From positions 1 through 32,891 of IMG/VR virus record IMGVR_UViG_3300027816_000272: a DNA stretch of 32,891 nucleotides; one strand, 5' to 3'. Shown piece after piece: positions 16,691 to 24,000 of the stretch. The notes below the pieces were generated by a model that was given only the letters and a program-made list of their open reading frames with translations, made no database searches and was not told where the DNA came from. Source of the stretch: a virus. The translations under genes were made by a program, and so were the position numbers. The stretch's first letter is position 1, and every line of letters begins with the position of its first letter.

Positions 16691-17173
16691 TTATTCGCCA
16701 ATCATAATATCGATTGGTCGGTAAGGATAAGTTCTCTGAACGGTATTTGCGATGCCAGGAACGACTCTTATTTGAATTGTTGACCCGTTCGGTACGGGTT
16801 CGGAGAAACGAATTGTACCATCACTGTCTAACATATAACCACCATCGGGGGCATATATGTTAGTTATCCAAGTGTTTGAACCATAGGTGTTCGCATAAGG
16901 TTTCTGTATTGTACCATTTACAATTATCATCAAACTTGACGGATCTCTGACAGATACATTTGTTGTGTTATATCTTAATGGAAAATTTAATGTATTTCCA
17001 TCTGCCAGATATGATATATCATCTAAGTCGTAATTAGGTAAAGTATCCGCTGAGATATTTTCTACAGTGATGGCAGCATTGGCAATTTTGGTGTTTGTAA
17101 CGGCATAATCTGCTATCTTGACAGTTGTTACTGCACTGTTTGCTATTCTAGCGGAACCTATTGTTTGTAACAT
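16691..17173 (-). CDS. Small fibre protein with decapeptide repeats and beta module (160 aa)
   Basis: Residues 1-45 are decapeptide units (IGSARIANSAV, VKIADYAVTN, TKIANAAITV). Residues 50-150 hold one copy of the beta module also found in the 1820-, 190- and 172-aa proteins (GNTLNFPLRY, LMIIVNGTIQKP, then IRFSEPVPNGSTIQIRVV), here with a YGSNTWITNIYAPDGGYM insertion. The ribosome binding site GGAGGA is strong. It follows the giant fibre gene by three bases and is probably a partner or tip subunit of that fibre; this is inference from position and shared module. Confidence 0.7.
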   Translation of the reverse strand: MLQTIGSARIANSAVTTVKIADYAVTNTKIANAAITVENISADTLPNYDLDDISYLADGNTLNFPLRYNTTNVSVRDPSSLMIIVNGTIQKPYANTYGSNTWITNIYAPDGGYMLDSDGTIRFSEPVPNGSTIQIRVVPGIANTVQRTYPYRPIDIMIGE

Positions 17174-17176
17174 TTG

Positions 17177-20100
17177 TTATCCTCCAAATACAAGAGCCAT
17201 AGCAATTGCCTTCCCAGTAGATGCGGCAGTATTTGCTTGAATAAATGCTGCGTTTGCTTGTATGAAAGCGGCATTAGCTGTAATAAACGAAGCGTTGACT
17301 GTATTTGAAACTGTATTCAATGTAGCATTAGCACTTGCCTGAACATTTGCAATTGCAATATTTGCTGTATTAGAAATGTTATTCGCTACATTACTTGAAT
17401 TGTATATCAGATTGTATAACTGAGTGTCAAGTTTGGCTAAACTAATCGAACCATCTGGTGTGATGAAAGCATTTGCTGTCGTGTACATTGTAATGACACG
17501 AACTAATTCACCACTAGCAGGAGCACCGTCAAAAGTAATTGTTTGTTGAATATTGTTGACTGTGTATGATGTAATTGGTTGAATAACACCATCAACAGAA
17601 ACGATCAACACTTCACGTGCTTGTGGTAAAAATCCTAAGTTAAATGTCGTGAAGTTACCATTCGCAACTGTTTCGAATGTTGATACTGAAACATTTGAAC
17701 TGACATATTGAACAAAGTATGGATTAACTTTGTCATATCCAACTACACGAATATTTTCTCCGTTGCCAGGAGCGGTAATAAACGTAATGTTATTTGTTGA
17801 TGGATTTACAGTATATGCGTCTTCGGGTTGTAAAATACCACCAATTGAAACAAAGATGGCGTTGCCAGATTCCGGTCTAAATCCTAAATTAAAGCCCTGC
17901 GTTACACCATCACCAATACCATTATACGAAACAACAATGGCACCAGCAGAGTTCGCAACATCAAGAGTATAAAGATTTACATTATTGAATCCTGCTACAC
18001 GAACAGATTCTCCAGCAGGTGGAGGCTCATTGAATGAGATCGAACTGTTCGAACGATTTACTTCATAATCAGCAAGTTCAGTTTGTACAATACCACCAAT
18101 TGAAACAATTACTGCTGTATTTGATGTTGGTGTAAACCCTAAAGCATATGTAGAAACAGCACCATTTGATGTTGTAGAGAAACTTCTAACTTCAGCATTA
18201 GCACCAGTATTTGCTTTATCAAAAGCGGCATTGGCTTGCAAGAATGCCGCATTGGCAGTATTAAACGCTGGTTGTACTTGTGGTGCTACATTGTTTGCCG
18301 AAGCAAAAGCGGCATTAGCATGATCGAATGCTGCGTTAGCCTGCGTTGATGTTGCGTTAGCTACGATAAATGATGCGTTTGCCTGATTGTAAGAAGCATT
18401 CGCCTGAATAAAGCCACTATTCGCATGGAAAAATGCTGAGTTTGCTTGTGTAAAGCCAGAGTTCGCATGATTAAATCCAGCATTTGCTTGAATTGTCGTA
18501 GCATTGGCAACAATAAATGCCGCATTCGCATAGTCACCTGATGTTACTGCTTTACCGTCGGCGGTGTTTGCTGCCACATATCCAGCATTTGCGTGATGGA
18601 AAGCAGACTGTGCGTGAAGAATACTAGCATTGGCTTGAATAAATGCCGCATTAGCGGTATGAAACGCCGGCTGAACTTGCGGAAACACATTATTAGCAGC
18701 AGCAAAAGCAGCGTTCGCATGAACATATGCACCATTAGCATATACTCCCGCCGATGTAGCATTTGAATCAGCATTGTTTGCTTTGTCGAACGAAGCGTTG
18801 GCGTGTATAAATGCCGCATTTGCTTGTATGAAAGCAGCATTAGCTGTATCATATGCTGGTTGTATTTGTGGTGCTACATTGTTCGCAGCAGCAAACGCAG
18901 AGTTGGCATAAGATCCAGCTGACAAAGCATTCGCATCAGCATTGTTGGCTTTACCAAACGCAGCATTCGCATGAATGAATCCACTGTTAGCATATGAACC
19001 GGCAGACAGCGCATTTATATCGGCAGTGTTTGCTTTATCGAACGAAGCATTGACATGAATAAATGCCGCATTTGCTTGAATGAATGCCGCATTTGCTTGA
19101 ATGAATGCCGCATTAGCAGTGTTGAATGCTGGCTGTACTTGTGGTGCTACATTATTTGCCGAAGCAAAAGCAGCATTAGCATGGTCGAATGATGCGTTGG
19201 CTTGAATGAATGCTGAATTTGCTGTGTTGAATGCTGGTTGTACTTGTGGTGCTACGTTATTTGCTGAAGCAAAAGCAGCATTAGCATGATCAAACGCAGA
19301 GTTAGCATATGAGCCAGCAGACAAAGCATTTGAATCGGCAGTGTTTGCTTTTACAAATGATGCGTTAGCATGAATAAACGCAGCATTAGCAGTATCGTAT
19401 GACGGTTGAACTTGTGGTGCTACATTGTTCGCAGCAGCAAACGCAGCATTGGCGTGATTAAAAGATGCGTTGGCTTGTATAAATCCAGAATTTGCGATTA
19501 TGAACGAAGCATTCGCATATTGACCAGTAGCATTTTGAGACACATAAGCGGCATTGGCATGAGCATATGATGAGTTCGCTTGAATGAAGCCAGAATTTGC
19601 ATGTTTGAAACTTGCAATTGCTAAGTTTTCTGCAATGTTCGCAGTCGCAAATCCTGCTTTAGCAAGTTCATTAGTGCTGTTTGCAAGATTCGCACCAATA
19701 GGATAAAATTCTTTTTCGTATGCTTCAAAAGTGTTATATACTAACCAACTGTTCGCAGTTTTATTCGCAAGAAGAATATGACCAGGTTCACCAGTGCCTT
19801 CGTATGCTAACCATTCATTGACAGTTTCATCCCAAAGAATGTATGCGTTAGGTGAGTCGCCACGATTGACAATGATCGCAGCATTGAGTGATGGTGTACC
19901 AACAACATTGGCACTCAGAATTACATTGTTACCACCAATAAACAATTGATCTGTAGTAATTGTTTGAGCATTACTAACTACCAGATTGCCTGTAATGGTC
20001 AGATTACCTGTGAACAAACCATCACCAGCAACGTGTAGGTTTGCTTGTGGGCTGTCTGTATCAATACCTAAACGGTCATTGACATAATCCCAATACAGTT

Positions 20101-22639
20101 TAGTAGGATCTTGGTCAATAGCACCATTGCGACCAAACAGAATAGCACCGTTTGTTTTATTCTTGCCTTCCATCAAATGAGAATAGACAAGAATCGAACC
20201 GTCTGTTACATCAGACAGAGTGACATAACCAATTGCCATTGGCACACTTGGTGTTGCTGGTGGAGTTGTTTGATATTCACCTGGTGTATCGGACAAGAAC
20301 AACTCTTGACCAGCAGTCAATAACGAAGTGTTAAGTCCTCTTATTTTACCATGTATCGTTACATAACCATAATCATTATTTGCAATCGTAGTAGAAGTAA
20401 CACCAACAACTTCAGCATTCTCAGCAAGAGTTGCCGAAGCAAGAGCAACAGCGGGGAAACCATTTGCCGATGCGTCACCACCTATACGAGCAACTTTACC
20501 TCTGGCAATTGTAGTACCAGAATTATTCCATACACGAATTACTGTTTCTTGACCAAGTTGAATCGTATTATCAGATTCGTTGTTATATGCTAAAGTCTTC
20601 TGATCGTTTTCGTAAAAAATACGACCTTCGTTTCTTGGTGGTATAGAAGATGAAGTGTTTAAATCAATATACGAACCAACAAATACATTTTGTGTTGTTA
20701 GATTAGCATTAATTGTAACATTAGCGGTAACTGTGCCACCAAGATTTGCATTTAACGAATTGTTGGCACGAATGAATGCCGCATTCGCATATTGACCTGT
20801 AGCATTCTGTGAAATATAAGCAGCATTAGCATGATCAAACGCAGCATTGGTTTTTATGAAGCTCGAATTGGCATGAATGAATGCGGCATTCGCATATTGA
20901 CCAGTAGCATTCTGTGAAAGATATGCTGCATTTGCATGGTCAAAAGCAGCATTTGTTTTTATAAATGCACTATTGGCTTGAATATATGCACCATTAGCAG
21001 CAGCAAAAGCACCATTAGCATTTGCGAAAGCAGCATTGGCTGAAGCAAAAGCACCATTGGCATTTGCAAAAGCATATGATGTGTAGACATACATGTCTAC
21101 TGTACCGTTTGCGCCAAAGAAATAATTTGAAAAGATAGCATTAGCACCCGTAATACTACCGTTTGAACCTGTTGTTGTCAGTGTGTTCGATGTAACATTA
21201 CCAACAATAGTAACATCACCAGTAACTTGACCACCAACGTTTGCGTTTAGTGAATTATTGGCACGAATAAATGCAGCGTTGGCTGTGTTGAATGCCGCAT
21301 TCGCTGAAGCAAAAGCACCGTTGGCATTCGCAAAGGCAGCGTTGGCTCTAGCAAAAGCACCATTCGCATTTGCAAAAGCAGCATTCGCATGATGAAAGCT
21401 AGAATTGACATGTATAAAACTTGAATTCGCTTGTATAAATGCCGCATTGGCGGTGTTGAATGCTGGTTGTACCTGTGGTGCTACATTATTTGCCGAAGCA
21501 AAAGCAGCATTAGCATGATCAAACGCCGCATTAGTTTTTATGAATCCAGAATTTGCTTGAATGTATGCAGCATTCGCTGAAGCAAAAGCGCCATTCGCAT
21601 TTGCAAAAGCAGCATTGGCTGAAGCAAAAGCACCGTTGGCATTTGCGAAAGCAGCATTCGCATGAAAGAATGCAGAGTTGGCTTGTACAAATCCAGAGTT
21701 TGCTCTTATGCCAGTTGTGTTTTGACTTGCGTATGCGGCATTTGCGTGAATGAATGCGGAGTTAGTAGTAGCAAATGTACTATTGGCATTTACAAAAGCA
21801 GCATTCGCATGATGATATGCTGAGTTGGCTTGAATGAATCCAGAGTTCGCATAATTACCAGATGCGTTTTGAAACTGAAATGCCGAGTTAGCATGAATGT
21901 ATGCTGCGTTGGCTTGTTCATATGCCGAGTTTGCTCTAATACCGCTTGTGTTTTGACTTGTATATGCGGCATTCGCATGTAGATACGCAGCATTCGCATG
22001 AAAGAACGAAGAATTAGCTTGTGTAAATCCAGAATTTGCTTGATCAAAAGAATAATTAGCATGTAAGAATGCCGAGTTTGCTTGTACGAAAGCTGAGTTA
22101 GCATACGATGCTGTCGCTGAACCACCCAGATCATCATAGTTTACGCCATCATTCGTAAATGTCCATTTGTTGTCAGTTTCATTCCACAACAAATAAACAT
22201 TCGGTTGTGCGCCACGATCAATTTCAATACCAGCATTCATTGTCGGTTGACCCGACTGACTAATCGCTGTATTCAGTGTGATAATATTATCACCGATCAA
22301 TACGACAGGTACATTGGCACCAATCGAACCACCAACGATATTCAGATTACCTTGAATCAGAACATCACCAGTAATTGTGCCACCAGAGTTGGCGTTTAGC
22401 GAATTGTTAGCACGAATTGAAGCAGCATTTGCTGTACGAAATGCTATATTAGCTTGTTCATATGATGTAAGTCCACGAAGATATGAATCATGTCCACCAA
22501 TAGGAATAGCACCTGTTTCCGCTGGTGAACCAATGAATAATGTGTTACTACTATACGAATACGCTGGTTCACCAATGTTGAGTGATACAGGTGTATTTGT
22601 TGTTAGCGAACGCTTTATTTGAATTGATGTATTTGACAT
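17177..22639 (-). CDS. Giant heptad-repeat tail fibre protein (1820 aa)
   Basis: Residues 1-175 form an N-terminal head with a beta module (NAGIEIDRGAQPNVYLLWNE). Residues about 175-466, 517-630 and 985-1480 are arrays of 7-residue units AN(A/S)(A/S/G)(F/Y)xx, roughly 120 units in all, probably a long coiled rod. The first and second arrays are separated by a short globular part at 467-516. Residues about 633-984 are globular and repeat the head module (NRGDSPNAYILWDE). Residues about 1482-1725 are three tandem beta modules with VSIGGIVQ-type strands. The end is GKAIAMALVFGG. No signal peptide or enzyme motif is seen. A long tail fibre is the likely role. The start has a weak ribosome binding site. 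Confidence 0.85.
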   Translation of the reverse strand: MSNTSIQIKRSLTTNTPVSLNIGEPAYSYSSNTLFIGSPAETGAIPIGGHDSYLRGLTSYEQANIAFRTANAASIRANNSLNANSGGTITGDVLIQGNLNIVGGSIGANVPVVLIGDNIITLNTAISQSGQPTMNAGIEIDRGAQPNVYLLWNETDNKWTFTNDGVNYDDLGGSATASYANSAFVQANSAFLHANYSFDQANSGFTQANSSFFHANAAYLHANAAYTSQNTSGIRANSAYEQANAAYIHANSAFQFQNASGNYANSGFIQANSAYHHANAAFVNANSTFATTNSAFIHANAAYASQNTTGIRANSGFVQANSAFFHANAAFANANGAFASANAAFANANGAFASANAAYIQANSGFIKTNAAFDHANAAFASANNVAPQVQPAFNTANAAFIQANSSFIHVNSSFHHANAAFANANGAFARANAAFANANGAFASANAAFNTANAAFIRANNSLNANVGGQVTGDVTIVGNVTSNTLTTTGSNGSITGANAIFSNYFFGANGTVDMYVYTSYAFANANGAFASANAAFANANGAFAAANGAYIQANSAFIKTNAAFDHANAAYLSQNATGQYANAAFIHANSSFIKTNAAFDHANAAYISQNATGQYANAAFIRANNSLNANLGGTVTANVTINANLTTQNVFVGSYIDLNTSSSIPPRNEGRIFYENDQKTLAYNNESDNTIQLGQETVIRVWNNSGTTIARGKVARIGGDASANGFPAVALASATLAENAEVVGVTSTTIANNDYGYVTIHGKIRGLNTSLLTAGQELFLSDTPGEYQTTPPATPSVPMAIGYVTLSDVTDGSILVYSHLMEGKNKTNGAILFGRNGAIDQDPTKLYWDYVNDRLGIDTDSPQANLHVAGDGLFTGNLTITGNLVVSNAQTITTDQLFIGGNNVILSANVVGTPSLNAAIIVNRGDSPNAYILWDETVNEWLAYEGTGEPGHILLANKTANSWLVYNTFEAYEKEFYPIGANLANSTNELAKAGFATANIAENLAIASFKHANSGFIQANSSYAHANAAYVSQNATGQYANASFIIANSGFIQANASFNHANAAFAAANNVAPQVQPSYDTANAAFIHANASFVKANTADSNALSAGSYANSAFDHANAAFASANNVAPQVQPAFNTANSAFIQANASFDHANAAFASANNVAPQVQPAFNTANAAFIQANAAFIQANAAFIHVNASFDKANTADINALSAGSYANSGFIHANAAFGKANNADANALSAGSYANSAFAAANNVAPQIQPAYDTANAAFIQANAAFIHANASFDKANNADSNATSAGVYANGAYVHANAAFAAANNVFPQVQPAFHTANAAFIQANASILHAQSAFHHANAGYVAANTADGKAVTSGDYANAAFIVANATTIQANAGFNHANSGFTQANSAFFHANSGFIQANASYNQANASFIVANATSTQANAAFDHANAAFASANNVAPQVQPAFNTANAAFLQANAAFDKANTGANAEVRSFSTTSNGAVSTYALGFTPTSNTAVIVSIGGIVQTELADYEVNRSNSSISFNEPPPAGESVRVAGFNNVNLYTLDVANSAGAIVVSYNGIGDGVTQGFNLGFRPESGNAIFVSIGGILQPEDAYTVNPSTNNITFITAPGNGENIRVVGYDKVNPYFVQYVSSNVSVSTFETVANGNFTTFNLGFLPQAREVLIVSVDGVIQPITSYTVNNIQQTITFDGAPASGELVRVITMYTTANAFITPDGSISLAKLDTQLYNLIYNSSNVANNISNTANIAIANVQASANATLNTVSNTVNASFITANAAFIQANAAFIQANTAASTGKAIAMALVFGG
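18200..19680. repeat. Heptad (21-bp) repeat array 3 of the giant fibre gene
   Basis: Encodes roughly 69 units of AN(A/S)xFxx with interspersed 14-residue blocks. It includes six of the seven NNVAPQVQPA-type blocks, and a perfect 21-bp tandem duplication at 19063-19104. Confidence 0.85.
20750..21085. repeat. Heptad repeat array 2 of the giant fibre gene
   Basis: About 15 units, with ANGAFASANAAF-type 14-residue pairs and two QNATGQYAN blocks. Flanked on both sides by globular segments. Confidence 0.8.
21240..22115. repeat. Heptad repeat array 1 of the giant fibre gene
   Basis: About 41 units of the same heptad, containing 42-bp super-repeats (GAFASANAAFANAN) and one NNVAPQVQPA block. The DNA copy around 21463-21520 is nearly identical to that around 19123-19180. 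Confidence 0.85.
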
Positions 22640-22648
22640 TTATAATTC

Positions 22649-22900
22649 TTAGAATAATCCGCCGTCAAGATTTCCTAAAACGGTAGTAGCAATTTTCATT
22701 TCAAAACGATTGTTTGCTGAGTCAAACACTAAAGAATATCCATCTTGAACGCCTTCTGTGGACACATCATTTATTTCTGCCAATGTTACATTTGGTTTTG
22801 GTTTAAAGTTCGGTGATGTAAGTGTTGCTCTATTCGGTTGAAAAACTGTAACAGAACCTAAGTTAGGTTGACCAACCGTAACTGGACCTAAATCTGGCAT
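22649..22900 (-). CDS. Small fibre-associated protein (83 aa)
   Basis: The N-terminal 45 residues are low in complexity, with repeated PxLGxVTV and QPN pieces. Residues 40-70 (LAEINDVSTEGVQDGYSLVFD, then NNRFEM) match a short module common in phage fibres, where LxDVxxxGxxxGxxLxYD precedes a hydrophobic strand. It ends NLDGGLF. It sits nine bases before the giant fibre gene and three after the 111-aa gene, with GAGG as ribosome binding site. It is likely a small fibre or baseplate-adaptor subunit; the exact function is unknown. Confidence 0.65.
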   Translation of the reverse strand: MPDLGPVTVGQPNLGSVTVFQPNRATLTSPNFKPKPNVTLAEINDVSTEGVQDGYSLVFDSANNRFEMKIATTVLGNLDGGLF

Positions 22901-22903
22901 GAA

Positions 22904-23239
22904 TTACCTCGTAACTGATGGAAGAACAACAGCAGTGCCTTCTACTACACGTGTCACAGAATTGTCAGTCGAGTTTCTGATAATCAAATCATAAACATAG
23001 CGACCAGGAGTTAAGTTTGATGTGTTCGCAGCAGTCATTGAAAGTGTGATTTGACCGTTAGCATTCCCAGTAATGATCGCTGTGAGTGTGTTTGCTGATG
23101 AAGAATAATAAGATTTGCGTAATTGAGCAGAAGCAGAATAAGTTGTGAGATTTACGGAGTCACCTTGTACATCATTTACAGTGACAGTTGATGTGAGGTT
23201 TGCACCTTGCTCAATAGTGATTTCTACGTATGCCGCCAA
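22904..23239 (-). CDS. Small beta-sandwich structural protein starting at TTG (111 aa)
   Basis: An all-beta protein (VEITIEQGANLTSTVTV, SASAQLRKSYYSSSA, ITLSMTAANTSNLTPGRYVYDLII) resembling the N-terminal Ig-like domain of BppU-type baseplate proteins and similar small proteins of marine myoviruses. The start is TTG at 23237-23239. No in-frame ATG exists near it, and AAGGAG lies six bases upstream with perfect spacing. A late promoter precedes it and a terminator lies further upstream, so it opens a transcription unit that continues into the giant fibre gene. Confidence 0.75.
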   Translation of the reverse strand: MAAYVEITIEQGANLTSTVTVNDVQGDSVNLTTYSASAQLRKSYYSSSANTLTAIITGNANGQITLSMTAANTSNLTPGRYVYDLIIRNSTDNSVTRVVEGTAVVLPSVTR

Positions 23240-23257
23240 GATTGTCTCCTTCTAATC

Positions 23258-23269
23258 GTCTATTTAGTC
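23258..23269 (-). promoter_or_regulatory. Late promoter core (GACTAAATAGAC) opening the giant-fibre unit
   Basis: The minus strand reads GACTAAATAGAC about 20 bases beyond a terminator hairpin and about 19 bases before the TTG start of the 111-aa gene. It contains the same ACTAAATAGAC 11-mer as the element before gp18. It is the clearest promoter in the window because it stands in a non-coding gap bounded by a terminator. Confidence 0.7.
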
Positions 23270-23283
23270 AATCTTGGAAGCGT

Positions 23284-23310
23284 AAAAAAACCCCCACATA
23301 TGTGGGGGTT
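23284..23310 (-). terminator. Strong Rho-independent terminator
   Basis: A 22-bp perfect palindrome AACCCCCACATATGTGGGGGTT (23289-23310, centre CATATG) is followed on the minus strand by seven T residues. It lies 20 bases beyond the stop of the 126-aa gene and just before the late promoter at 23258-23269. The plus strand side is also T-rich, so weak two-way action is possible, but no plus-strand gene needs it. Confidence 0.92.
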
Positions 23311-23330
23311 CTATTATTTAAAAATATAAT

Positions 23331-23711
23331 CTATTCTTCTGTAGGTGGGGAAACAGGATCGGGAGCAGGATCCCAAACACCATCAGTTTCGTTCCAAACA
23401 TAGTTACCATCGGGTTTTGGCACAGGCGCTACCCAATCGGCTGTTCCTAAATCAAGTGTCCAAGATGGAAATGGTGAAGGGGGAATAAAAGCATCAGCAC
23501 CTTCATGGTAAATCATTCCTTGACCAGCATATCTTTTACGAAAATTGCCGTTATAACTTGTTTGTACCCAACGACCACCAAAAAGTCTTTCACAAAATGC
23601 GGCACCAATAGATTCTTTTTCAGTGCCGTTTGGTGTAGATGTATCTCTGTTATCAACAACGATAACACGAAGAACTACATTATTATGATCTAATTCGGCA
23701 AAGTGTGCCAT
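23331..23711 (-). CDS. Conserved phage protein of unknown function (126 aa)
   Basis: I recognise the pattern from many marine T4-like phages, without a known function: MAHFAELDHNNVVLRVIVVDN, then CERLFGGRWVQTSYNGNFRK, YAGQGM, DAFIPPSPFPSWTLD, and a Pro-rich, acidic end. It is a small soluble protein rich in Trp and Tyr (WVQTSY, SWTLD, YVWNE). It lies downstream of the glycine-rich adhesin, where fibre accessory or assembly proteins are often coded. AAGGAG lies six bases before the ATG. It is the last gene before a strong terminator. Confidence 0.8.
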   Translation of the reverse strand: MAHFAELDHNNVVLRVIVVDNRDTSTPNGTEKESIGAAFCERLFGGRWVQTSYNGNFRKRYAGQGMIYHEGADAFIPPSPFPSWTLDLGTADWVAPVPKPDGNYVWNETDGVWDPAPDPVSPPTEE

Positions 23712-23729
23712 TTTATCTCCTTGTAACTT

Positions 23730-23981
23730 TCATTTTAATTGTTCAGACAATACTTTTTCTTGTATACCAAATTCTTTAAGTTGATCGTCACGCCACTGTG
23801 TATCTATGGAATCTTCTAATTGCTTTAGTTTTTCCATACACTCTTTTACTTCTTCCATAGTTGGGCATGGTCTAGGATCATCCCATTTGCTAAAACCCAT
23901 ATTACTTATTTCCCAAGTTGCGCCTGGTCGTAATAAATGAACTGCTGTATCTATTCCATATAATTGATATATTTTTTCCAT
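23730..23981 (-). CDS. Small hypothetical protein, possibly a fibre accessory (83 aa)
   Basis: Contains VHLLRPGATWEISNMGFSKW, then DDPRPCPTMEEV and an acidic amphipathic helix. Similar short proteins with a CPTxEEV motif follow fibre genes in other phages, as I recall, but no function is known to me. I chose ATG at 23979-23981 because GGAG lies five bases upstream; an in-frame GTG two codons earlier would overlap that site. It directly follows the glycine-rich adhesin by 19 bases, so a chaperone or assembly role is possible. Confidence 0.65.
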   Translation of the reverse strand: MEKIYQLYGIDTAVHLLRPGATWEISNMGFSKWDDPRPCPTMEEVKECMEKLKQLEDSIDTQWRDDQLKEFGIQEKVLSEQLK

Positions 23982-24000
23982 AATCACTCCAAATAACTAA

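Noticed and set aside
18200-22115. Regular short repeats considered as a CRISPR array or satellite DNA
   Set aside because: The repeats are adjacent, without unique spacers, are multiples of 21 bp, and are fully inside one open frame that encodes heptads.
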